Part shown: piece by piece, positions 56,011-64,000 of the stretch | Numbering within the stretch: position 1 is the stretch's first letter | Layout: every line of letters starts with the position of its first letter | DNA from: Ophioceras dolichostomum | Taxonomy: Eukaryota > Ascomycota > Sordariomycetes > Magnaporthales > Ophioceraceae | Reading direction: 5' to 3' | Assembly (NCBI GenBank): GCA_003049485.1 | Contig: PYST01000094.1 | Location: forward strand, 1-64,000 | DNA length: 64,000 nucleotides | Translations under genes and position numbers: made by a program | The notes under the pieces: model-generated | Seen by the model: the letters and a program-made list of their open reading frames with translations, nothing else | The model's database searches: none | What the model was told of the DNA's origin: nothing

Positions 56011-56046
56011 TGACTTACCCACGGTCCCCGCGATCCTAACTATAAG
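56011..56046 (+). promoter_or_regulatory. Putative ARG1 promoter elements
   Basis: TGACTTA at 56011-56017 is one base away from the TGACTCA site of the general amino-acid control factor (CPC1/CpcA/Gcn4). A TATAAG at 56041-56046 sits 103 bases before the ATG. A second one-off match (CGACTCA) is at 55784-55790. Spacing is plausible; binding is not shown. Confidence 0.3.
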
Positions 56047-56143
56047 TAGGTACGCTGTGGCCCCACTGCCCATCATCAGCGAACCCCCAAGTTCACGTTC
56101 GATTAGCCAACACCAGAAGATAAAAACGCTGGCACTTCTTACA

Positions 56144-58140
56144 ATGGCGGGCAAGGGAAAAGTCTGTCTCGCCTACTCCGGTGGCCTCGACACCTCGACC
56201 ATCCTCCAATGGCTCCTCGACGAGGGCTACTCGGTCGTGTGCTACCTCGCCAACGTCGGCCAGGAAGAGGACTGGGCGGCGGTCGAGAAGAAGGCGCTCA
56301 AGATCGGCGCCGAGAAGATGATCATCGACGACCTCCAGAGGGAGTTCGTCGAGGAGCTGTGCTTCAAGGCCGTCCAGTGCAACGCCATCTACGAGGACCG
56401 CTACCTGCTGGGCACGTCGCTGGCCCGCCCCGTCATCGCCAGGGGCCAGATGCGCGCCGCCGAGCGCGAGGGCTGCGACTTCGTCTCCCACGGCTGCACC
56501 GGCAAGGGCAACGACCAGGTCCGGTTCGAGCTCGCCTTCTACACCATCAACCCCAAGATCAAGGTCATCGCGCCCTGGAGGACCCCGGCCTTCTTCAACC
56601 GGTTCCAGGGCCGTAACGATCTCCTCGACTATGCCGCTGCCAAGGGCATCCCCGTCACGTCTACGAAGGCTGCTCCCTGGAGCATGGTGAGCCACCAGTT
56701 CCCTACTCTTTCTTTTCTTCTGGCGGTGCTCCTGCGGACCGGAGGTCATATTCACGGCCCTCCCTCGCATCACGTTGCTAACTCGCAAACTTGTTTCCCT
56801 TAGGATGACAACATGGCCCACTGCAGCTACGAAGTACGTGCGATTCATTCTTTCCCCCTTTCGGTCCTCACTGTAGCATTGAATTACTCCACGGCAGAGC
56901 ATCGAGGCTTACCAGTATCTCCTTGACTTAGGCCGGCATTCTCGAGAACCCCGCCCTGGCCCCGCCAAAGGAGATGTGGACCAGGACCGTCGACCCACAG
57001 CAGGCCCCTGACACGCCGACCGAGATCTCCATCACGTTCGAGAAGGGCATCCCCGTTAAGGTCACCACTCCCGAGGGCACGACCACGGGCGCCGTCGAGC
57101 TCTTCCAGCTGCTGAACAAGATCGGCCATGACCATGGTATTGGCCGTCAAGACATCGTCGAGAACCGTTTCATCGTAAGTTACCTAACAAGCGACTGAGC
57201 GTTAGAGCTGCCTGTCAGCCGGTCCGCCACGCAGCCAGCCTCCAATCTATTCCGGGATAGGCAGGTTTTAGGGGATATACTAACTCGTGCTTTTTCTTTG
57301 GCTTTCTAGGGTCTCAAAGTAAGTTAGGACGCTTTCGGTGAGCGATGGGAATGGGGGCTCTTGGACTAACCTTTGACAGTCTCGCGGATGCTACGACTCT
57401 CCCGCCATGACGATCCTGAGGCTCGCGCACATCGACATTGAAACGCTTGTGCTTGACGGCAAGGTCCGGGCCCTCCGTGACCTGCTCAGCAAGCAATGGT
57501 CCGAGCTTCTGTATAGTGAGTTTCCCTCTGTAGTCTCCGATCCCTCGGTGATCAAAGCATCCCGTTGTGTTACTAACCTAAACGACATATCTCCTTCTCC
57601 AGACGGCTACTACTTCTCTCCTGAGCGGGAGTTCCTGCAGCCCAGTCTGGACAACTCCCAGCAGACCGTGAGTTCCCTCATCCTATCGCAATCCCCCACA
57701 ATAACCACCAACTAGAGTGAACCTTAGTCCTAACGACATCTTTTTCCAGGTCAACGGTGAGGTCAAACTGCTTTGCTACAAGGGCAACGCCTACGTTATG
57801 GGCCGGACCTCGGACGAGAAGCTGTATTCGGAGGAGGACGCGTCGATGGACTCGTTGGCCACTTTCAACGCCGAGGACACGGTATGAGTTAATTCCAAAT
57901 GGGCCTTCACCTCCACTTCGTTTCGTTGCTAAAGACCATCTACTAACCTTGCCCCTGTTTCTCCGTAAAGACCGGCTTCATTGCTATCCAGTCCATCCGT
58001 CTCAAGAAGGTAAGCTCTCTTGTGATTCCTTTCACCGTCACTAGATAAACCCATCATCCTCCCTCTACCGCGCTAACGATGTTGTTTCTCGCAACCAACA
58101 GTTCGGTCTCCAGAAGGCCGATGCTGGCCAGAAGTTCTAG
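56144..58140 (+). CDS. ARG1: Argininosuccinate synthase (nine exons)
   Basis: Cytosolic ATP-dependent enzyme joining citrulline and aspartate to argininosuccinate, the penultimate step of arginine synthesis. Exons: 56144-56686, 56804-56833, 56932-57174, 57310-57318, 57380-57515, 57603-57667, 57750-57881, 57971-58009 and 58102-58140. They total 1236 nt, 411 residues, the normal family length. All introns are 61-135 nt with good signals. The P-loop-like pyrophosphatase motif AYSGGLDTS is at residues 9-17. DFVSHGCTGKGNDQVRFE contains the conserved Gly/Thr/Asn/Asp substrate residues. The AGILENP, NRFIGLKSRGCYDSP and TTGFIAIQSIRLKKFG segments follow in order. Exon 4 is a 9-nt microexon encoding GLK, needed for the conserved substrate-binding stretch. 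The start ATG lies in CTTACAATGG, a good context. No mitochondrial presequence is present. Identity is secure. Confidence 0.97.
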
Positions 58141-59028
58141 GCAAGAATACTTCCCGGCGCCAGGGCCGGGAAAAATGGGGGGAAATCTGGCAGACTGTTA
58201 TTATTATCGAGGCTATAAAGGAATGTGGCGTGCAAAAATAGTGCCCGGTTCTATCTAACTAACTCATCGACCAATACAGCGCATATAACGAACTCCTTGT
58301 GATGATCTGACGCTTCGTCCGGACCCCAGCTCCTTCTCCTCCATGCTTCCCTACCTAGGTATACGGCCCATGACGCACTATGCACTAACTCCTTAGTTCC
58401 ACCTCCCAGTTGCTTCCCACCTCCGAAAATCCGAAAATCCGAAAATCCATCCCAAGTCGGTACGGTCGTGATAGAAGGAAGGGTATCTGTATCAAGTGTC
58501 CGTAATAAGCAAGGTTCGCTCCCCCCCACGCCATTCCTGTATCCATTACCGATCCTCCCAGTTTAGCTTTGATGCATCGCGAGAACGAAAAAATAAGGAC
58601 GAAAGTAAAAAAAAGGGGGGTCGACTTTCTGAAGTACCAAGTCCTGCTGCTGCTTGCTTGCTTGCTGCTCTTGCTCTTTGCTCCCTGCTCCTTCCCACAC
58701 GGCACCACCCATCTCTACGTCTGCTGCTGCTTGCAATAGAGTCAACAGCAGCTAGGAGAAGAGGGATGAATTCTGCTGGTCTCGTGGCTCGTAGGCCATG
58801 GATCAGTAGTATGTATCTGCCGTCTCAATCAAGCCTGTCAACCAACCCCTGCCAGCTGGAAAAGGCAACCTGGCTCTCTGAGCGAGCGCCTGGGCCGCTT
58901 CTCCGGCCGGCCAGTGGGGAAGAGTTTCCAATTCATTTTATTTTTCTGCCCAGTGAACGGGGGTCTCGCTGGGATCCGCCGGCTGGCTGACCCCGAGGTA
59001 GGCCAGCATCCATCCATTCATCCATTCA
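58141..59028. other. Convergent intergenic region
   Basis: Holds the 3' ends of ARG1 and of the large ankyrin gene, a TACCTAGGTA element at 58351-58363 and a short tandem repeat at 58423-58448. No gene is supported. Confidence 0.6.
58423..58448. repeat. 8-base tandem repeat CCGAAAAT x3
   Basis: Three perfect head-to-tail copies of CCGAAAAT followed by a partial fourth, in noncoding sequence downstream of ARG1. Confidence 0.85.
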
Positions 59029-62000
59029 TCACCGGCGGGTTCCCCATCTCGAGGATTTCTCCTTCATTACCGCTTCCGGCTGCCGCTTTTCGTCCTCCTG
59101 TTTCGAGACGGGAGAGGGGCTGCTGCTCCAGTTCGAGCTGCTCTTCTTCCTGGTTCCCACTGACCATGGTGACGAGTCTGTCATCGTCGATTTTTTTGCG
59201 ACTCTCCCATCCCTGTCGGCGGCTGGGGATTGTTGGGGTGGAGGATGCATGTGAGGATGAGGAGGGTGATGCGGATGCGGATGCGATGGTGAGACAACTG
59301 AAGAAGCAGCAGAAGCAACGGCGGCTGCGGCGGTAGTAGTGGTCTTGGCAGCAGCATCCTGCAACATCCGCGTGAGCTGCGAGCTGAAGGCGGACCGCTT
59401 CGCGACGTGGAACGCGTTCCAGCCGTTCGCGTCCGCGACGGACGGGTCGGCGCCGAAGCGGAGGAGGGTGCGGACGATGGTCAGCTTCGCGGCCGTGCCG
59501 GTCACGTTCGAGAGCGCTGCTAGGAGGGGCGTGCAGCCGCCGGGTCCGGGGATGTTGGGGTTCGCTCCGATGGCGCCGATTGCTATCTGGTGTATATCCA
59601 TTCCGACTGTTGCTACTCCTGTTCCTGCTTCGACTCCTACTCCTCCGTTGGTGCCGGGAGGAGTAGGTGTAGCATTAGTAGCCGCTGCCGCTGTCGTCGA
59701 TCCGGTTCTGCCTCGGGTTCCGGCTTGGATTCCGGCTTGGGTTCCGAGGGTCCGGGTTCCGTGGGTTCGCGATCGGGTTCGGGTCTTGGTGCTTCTGTCG
59801 CCGCCGTCCGTCGTTTCGGTTTCGGTTACGCTCTCGGTGCGTCCGCCCGTAATCGTCAGGGGCTGCGACGACGGGTGCGACGACGGATGAGACGACGGAG
59901 GTGGAGCATGCCGGTGCAGTGGTGGCTGTGGCTCGAGCAGGCGACGCGCCATGGCCTCGTCGCCCCGCTCGCACGCCACGTACAGAGCCGTCTTGCCGTG
60001 GTTGTCGACGACGTCCGGGTCCGCGCCGCTGCGGAGCAGGAAGGCGGCCATCTTGTCGTTGTTGTTCTCGACGGCCATGAAGAGCGCCGTCTTGCCGCCT
60101 GCGTCGGTCGCGTTGAGGAGGTCGAATGGAGGAAGGGAACGGGAAGGCTGCTGCTCGTTGGTTGTGCCGGTCGCTGTCGCTGTCGAGGTCGCTGTCGGAG
60201 CTCGGGCTGTTACGGTCGAGTGATGGATCTTCTCGGTGGAGAAGGGGGATGAGGTCGATGCTGGGGACAGCGTTGTGGGCGAGGCAGTGAGAATAGTCTG
60301 GGCCCGGGCGGTGGTGGTCGTGGCCACGGTATAGCTGCTGCTGCCGGAGTAGAAGGCGTCAAAGGCCTCCTGCTGCGCCTTGACGAGGAGCTTGGCGACT
60401 TTTACGCCGCCATCGCGGGTCTGGCACCGGTGGAGAGGCGTGAGCTTCGCCGGGCTGCGGTCTCGGACGTCGATGCGGGCGCCGTTGTCGAGAAGGACCT
60501 GAGTGGTCTGCGAGTTGCGCGTCGAGCTCGCCAGGAGGAGAGGGGTGAGCCCGTCGCGGTCGCGGGTCTCGAGCCCGCCGTCGTCGCCGTCGTCGCTGTG
60601 GGAGGTGGAGTTAGAGGTGCAGGCCGAGGCCATAGCGCGGACGAGGTCGACATTCTCCTCACGCAGGGCGAGGTGTAAAGGCGAGGTGCCCCGGCTGGTG
60701 CTGCAGGTTGAGAAGCGGAAGGTGGCAGTGTCGACGTCGAAGCCTTTGCCTTTGCTCCAGAGGAAGGCGTTGGAGAGGGAGAGGGCTGTGTGGGTGGCGG
60801 CGGGGTTGGCGGCAGCATCGTCGCTGAGGGTGTTGTCGGTGTTATTCTCGTCGGCTTCAGCTGTGCACGAGGATGATGGGGATCGGGACCGGGAACGCTT
60901 CCTGCGCCGGGACGTCGGACTGTTCTGGTTTGGTGGCTGGTGCTGTTGCAGCCGTGGATGCCGATCCTCACGGCACGCCGTCGTCGATTCCGTGCCGGCG
61001 TGGGCATGGTCAGGGGCCACAGGGCTGGTGACAGAAGCTTCGGTCTTATGTGGATGGTCTCCCTTTGATAGCGCGGTGCCTTGACCGGCGATGGAGGGCC
61101 GCGTCGTGGGAAGTCGATGGGCTGTGCCGGCTCGACTTGGCTCACAGTTGCAGAAGCGAGAGAGTTCGTCGAAAGGGGAGCTATGGAGCTGCTGCTTAGC
61201 GCCGAGTCCCAGCTTTGTGCTGATAGGGGCGGTCGTCGTTTCGGTCTCGGCCTGGGACAAGAGCGGTGCCTTTTCTGGGTCGTGGTCACCCATGTCGACG
61301 GGACCAGCGGTCATTGCGGCCGTAAGTCTATCCGCCGCTAGTACCCAGGCCATCAACACTCTGGCGGCCACTTTGCTGGCCTCTGAACGAGGGCCCTCCG
61401 TCTGGAGGACCAGCGAGGCAGCTTCGCGCACGTTCGGCAAGGCGGCGGATAGATGCTGGGCCATCTCACGTATATCGCTCTGGCCACCACTGCTTCCACC
61501 ATCGCCATCTTCTTCGGCCCACACTCCACCAAGCGAGATCATCATCATGCTCAGCTGCAGCACCTCTGTATAGGAGGTGATCTGCGTCACCAACTGCCGG
61601 GCCACGTTGTTCGCCCTGAGCGCGAGCACGACGCCTATTGTCCGGTGTCGATACTCCCCGGCTCCGGCACCGTTCAGGCAGGGCAACTCCGCTGTCAGCG
61701 CTTTGAGGTCGCCATGGCACGAGTGGATGATCTCGACTGTGCAATGGTGGTGTTCGCCCTCAAACGGGAGGAGGGCGTGAGGAGGCCGCCAGCGTTGTCG
61801 CTGTCGTTGCTGCCTCTGGTTGAGGAGGTCGCCCAGCGCGAGCAGCGCCTGCTCTAGCTTCTGGACTATGCTGTAAAAGGCCGATACGTACGGGTCCGGT
61901 GTGTTCTCTGTCTCGTCGATGAGCCGCCTAAAGCCTCGGACTAGGTTGCCGGAGAGGGAAAGAGCGTGGCCCACGGCGTCGGCTGTTGGGCTCCGGAGCG

Positions 62001-62034
62001 GATTCGGTCGCGCCGGAATGTCGTCGTCGTCCAT
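59029..62034 (-). CDS. Large ankyrin-repeat protein
   Basis: Single-exon gene for 1001 residues, starting MDDDDIPARPNPLRSP at the ATG at 62034. Residues 1-260 are helical (LSGNLVRGFRRLIDETENTP, FYSIVQKLEQALLALGDLLN) and resemble the N-terminal helical domains of fungal NLR-like and ankyrin proteins. A disordered Ser/Arg/His-rich region follows. Ankyrin repeats come in three blocks: about 448-570 (GTSPLHLALREENVDLVRAM, DGLTPLLLASSTRNSQTTQV), about 645-715 (GGKTALFMAVENNNDKMAAF, HGKTALYVACERGDEAMARR) and about 830-890 (CTPLLAALSN, NGWNAFHVAKRSAF). Low-complexity Thr/Ser/Gly linkers separate them. No NB-ARC or NACHT motif and no membrane segment were found. It is likely a scaffold for protein interaction; the pathway is unknown. 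Confidence 0.8.
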   Translation of the reverse strand: MDDDDIPARPNPLRSPTADAVGHALSLSGNLVRGFRRLIDETENTPDPYVSAFYSIVQKLEQALLALGDLLNQRQQRQRQRWRPPHALLPFEGEHHHCTVEIIHSCHGDLKALTAELPCLNGAGAGEYRHRTIGVVLALRANNVARQLVTQITSYTEVLQLSMMMISLGGVWAEEDGDGGSSGGQSDIREMAQHLSAALPNVREAASLVLQTEGPRSEASKVAARVLMAWVLAADRLTAAMTAGPVDMGDHDPEKAPLLSQAETETTTAPISTKLGLGAKQQLHSSPFDELSRFCNCEPSRAGTAHRLPTTRPSIAGQGTALSKGDHPHKTEASVTSPVAPDHAHAGTESTTACREDRHPRLQQHQPPNQNSPTSRRRKRSRSRSPSSSCTAEADENNTDNTLSDDAAANPAATHTALSLSNAFLWSKGKGFDVDTATFRFSTCSTSRGTSPLHLALREENVDLVRAMASACTSNSTSHSDDGDDGGLETRDRDGLTPLLLASSTRNSQTTQVLLDNGARIDVRDRSPAKLTPLHRCQTRDGGVKVAKLLVKAQQEAFDAFYSGSSSYTVATTTTARAQTILTASPTTLSPASTSSPFSTEKIHHSTVTARAPTATSTATATGTTNEQQPSRSLPPFDLLNATDAGGKTALFMAVENNNDKMAAFLLRSGADPDVVDNHGKTALYVACERGDEAMARRLLEPQPPLHRHAPPPSSHPSSHPSSQPLTITGGRTESVTETETTDGGDRSTKTRTRSRTHGTRTLGTQAGIQAGTRGRTGSTTAAAATNATPTPPGTNGGVGVEAGTGVATVGMDIHQIAIGAIGANPNIPGPGGCTPLLAALSNVTGTAAKLTIVRTLLRFGADPSVADANGWNAFHVAKRSAFSSQLTRMLQDAAAKTTTTAAAAVASAASSVVSPSHPHPHHPPHPHMHPPPQQSPAADRDGRVAKKSTMTDSSPWSVGTRKKSSSNWSSSPSPVSKQEDEKRQPEAVMKEKSSRWGTRR

Positions 62035-64000
62035 TGCTGCAGAGGGAGGCCAGTTTCTTGTGTTAAGGAGTTACTGATGTTATTGATGTCGTGTAGTTAG
62101 GAGCTGAGAAGCGTTAGGTCTTGGTAGTTGTAGCAGTCGCGACCAGACTCCCCACGCTCTGTCTGACGCCGGCCTCTTTGATTTCGGATTTGTTCGCCAA
62201 CTTCGTCAGTGCGCTTTGAATTCGGCCTTCTTCTGGTCTTCGGGATGTCTTTACCGGATATTATCAGCCCACTTTGAGTCGAGCGAGCTTTTCCCATGTA
62301 CCTGTATGGCTGGGGACCTCTATGGCTTCAGGTTTGTTTACCACTGCAGTTTCCGAGAAGCAACTCTCGTCGAGTTGACATTCCCTTCATCGGAAAGACC
62401 AAAAAGTCACGAGCTCTGCGTGACAGTGACGACGATTTCCTATTGTCGTGGGGCAAAATTCATTCCTTTCTGACTACTGCGTCACCCGACTGACAGACGT
62501 ACGAACGACCTGCCAAATCAGCCACTATTCTTACGTGCTTTAAAAACTCCCCATGACGACAGGCCAGCTTGGGCTATTCGGGGGCAGAAGCACCAGCAAG
62601 TGAGTAACACTTACTAGCGTAGTCGATCATGGTGCACCCCTCGGTATTGGGCGAGAGAGAAAAGAGAGAATCGCGTTTCAACACAGCCTGGATACGTTTT
62701 TTTTTCTTTGCTTCGAGTTGTGCGCCGTGGCACATAGTGATGAGTGGCTTTTTTGGGTTGTGCGCGCTGCGTACTGCCGTCGAGAGACAAAAGACGCAAC
62801 ACGAGAGAGAGAAGTGGCTGACTGGCTGGCCAGAAGCCAGGACCGACCTCGCCCAGGTTTGGCAGAACAGGAAAAGTAAGACCTCGAAGCCCGCTGTTTC
62901 AGCCCGGAGAGACGAAAACAGAAACACGCTTTTTTGTCATGGCATGGCTATGTTTTCTCTGTGCATCGTGGCTGCTCTCTTGCAAGGCTGTTGGCAAAAG
63001 TGGCGGCCTTGGCCTCGAGGCGTTCTGGCGTTCACTCCTGCAATGACCAGGCAGGGGGCCACAAAGCTTTGGAGGTCAGATCAGGCTGCGAGAAGTTATT
63101 GGCGCTTCGGCTATCAAACCGAATGACATACATACACAGCTTCCACTATTTTTATGATCCCCTTTATTAACAGATTAACTGCCGGCCGGCTGGGAAGGGA
63201 GCATTTACTTTATGCAAGGTAAGGTCCCTAGGTGTGAGCCGCCCTTCGTTCCGTGGGCCGGCCGCTGCCGGCCTTATTACCTACCTTATTGCAGCTTACC
63301 ACACCGTGTGCGCCGACCCCTCGGCCGCCTTGGGGGGAAAGAAAAAAGGGGGCGGGAGAGGAAAAGGTGATCGACAACCTGTGGGCGGAAACCCAATAAC
63401 ATCATCCACTCGTCTTCTCGTGGTCGCAGGAACGATGGCCAACCATGGAATGGGACGATCGCCGTCGGCTCTTCGTTCGGTTTGTACGGCCTGGAGGCAC
63501 CTGTGCTTCTGTGATCATACTGATGTGCGATGGTCGGATTTCCCCTCCCCATCCATCTATTTAATATCTTTGGGTAGGAGCGCGCCTCCCTGTTTGAGGT
63601 CCTTTTTCGCCCTTCTTACTTGCATAAACTTTCTGACAGAATCACGGCAAGCTCCGCCAATCATCACAGCTCCTTTTTCTCTCTCCATGCCGTGCAACCT
63701 TTGCCCATCAGGTTTCCCACTACGAGCCCCCTACTAAATATCCCGCCCTTTCTCCCTTCCTATCTTCACGGTTGAACCACAAACAAAAGCGAGGGCTGTG
63801 CCGCAATTTCTCCCGAAGGATTCATATCAAAACCAGATGTTGAACATTCGTGGCTACTTTACTTATGGCGCCCTGACTGGCTGGCGGTTACTGGCCGACA
63901 GCAGCAACGTTGCCGGGCCTTTCGTCCGCCAGGTGCTCGGAAGGGAGAGTGATCAAGTGAATAAATGCAGCACCCGGAACAGTTTATGTTGTGCAACACC
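62035..64000. other. Intergenic sequence to the window end
   Basis: Contains the promoter of the large ankyrin gene and nearly 2 kb with only short overlapping ORFs (for example 62629-63126 and 63234-63737 on plus). These have no domain and no sustained codon bias. No tRNA or mobile element was recognised. Confidence 0.5.

Larger units (their letters stand above)
53906..56143. other. Divergent intergenic region with orphan ORFs
   Basis: Separates the dehydrogenase and argininosuccinate synthase genes. It contains open frames at 54186-54383 and 54563-55411 (listed separately), a TACCTAGGTA element at 55404-55415 and the synthase promoter. Confidence 0.5.

Noticed and set aside
56093..56902. 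269-codon minus ORF opposite ARG1
   Set aside because: Covers exon 1 and the first intron on the wrong strand; no family resemblance.
60402..61289. 295-codon minus ORF in a second frame of the large ankyrin gene
   Set aside because: Overlaps on the same strand the frame that contains the ankyrin repeats; Pro/Thr/Arg-rich frame shadow.
1..64000. Secondary-metabolite cluster, transposon, CRISPR array or viral insertion
   Set aside because: No PKS, NRPS, terpene synthase, transposase, reverse transcriptase, phage or viral protein signature was seen; CRISPR is not expected in a fungal nucleus. The single methyltransferase and dehydrogenase are far apart and not clustered.

Overview
The window is nuclear DNA of a filamentous ascomycete, most likely a Sordariomycete. 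The genes are widely spaced and mostly GC-rich at third codon positions. Introns are short (about 60-200 nt) with GTRNGY donors and CTAAC/CTGAC branch points. The proteins belong to families typical of Pezizomycotina: an AA9 polysaccharide monooxygenase, acrB, fungal C2H2, F-box and patatin proteins, and a fungal Ccr4. I see no transposase, reverse transcriptase, biosynthetic cluster or viral gene. The window looks like ordinary housekeeping and accessory chromosome with one 51-base assembly gap (25372-25422).

Layout. 155-830 (+): 3' end of an NCS1 purine/cytosine permease. 4229-5709 (-): C2H2 zinc-finger protein whose third finger is completed across an intron. 9820-11376 (+): F-box protein. 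12401-14644 (-): four-exon patatin-like phospholipase with a C-terminal zinc finger. 16625-17508 (+): unknown two-exon gene. 18710-19239 (-): small conserved protein. 21346-21442 (-): intron-containing tRNA-Ala(CGC). 24194-25132 (+): secreted AA9 LPMO. 26555-27526 (+): membrane-anchored ankyrin protein. 28504-32817 (-): acrB, with an in-frame TAG followed by 179 more open codons. 36962-38144 (-) and 38454-39460 (+): a head-to-head pair encoding a mitochondrial thioesterase-like protein and an LYR protein of the ETFRF1/LYRM5 family. 40291-42990 (-): SAM-dependent methyltransferase. 48420-51262 (+): Ccr4 deadenylase. 52730-53905 (-): 3-beta-HSD/ERG26-type dehydrogenase. 56144-58140 (+): argininosuccinate synthase in nine exons. 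59029-62034 (-): large ankyrin protein.

The genes do not form one pathway. The clearest functional grouping is the divergent mitochondrial pair at 37-39.5 kb, where both products fit acyl-CoA/electron-transfer-flavoprotein metabolism. Several gene models (LYR protein, argininosuccinate synthase, patatin, thioesterase, small conserved protein, C2H2 protein) only become whole after splicing. I worked those joins out by hand from splice signals and reading phase. Long intergenic stretches carry a recurrent palindromic TACCTAGGTA-type motif, several microsatellites and a few orphan ORFs.
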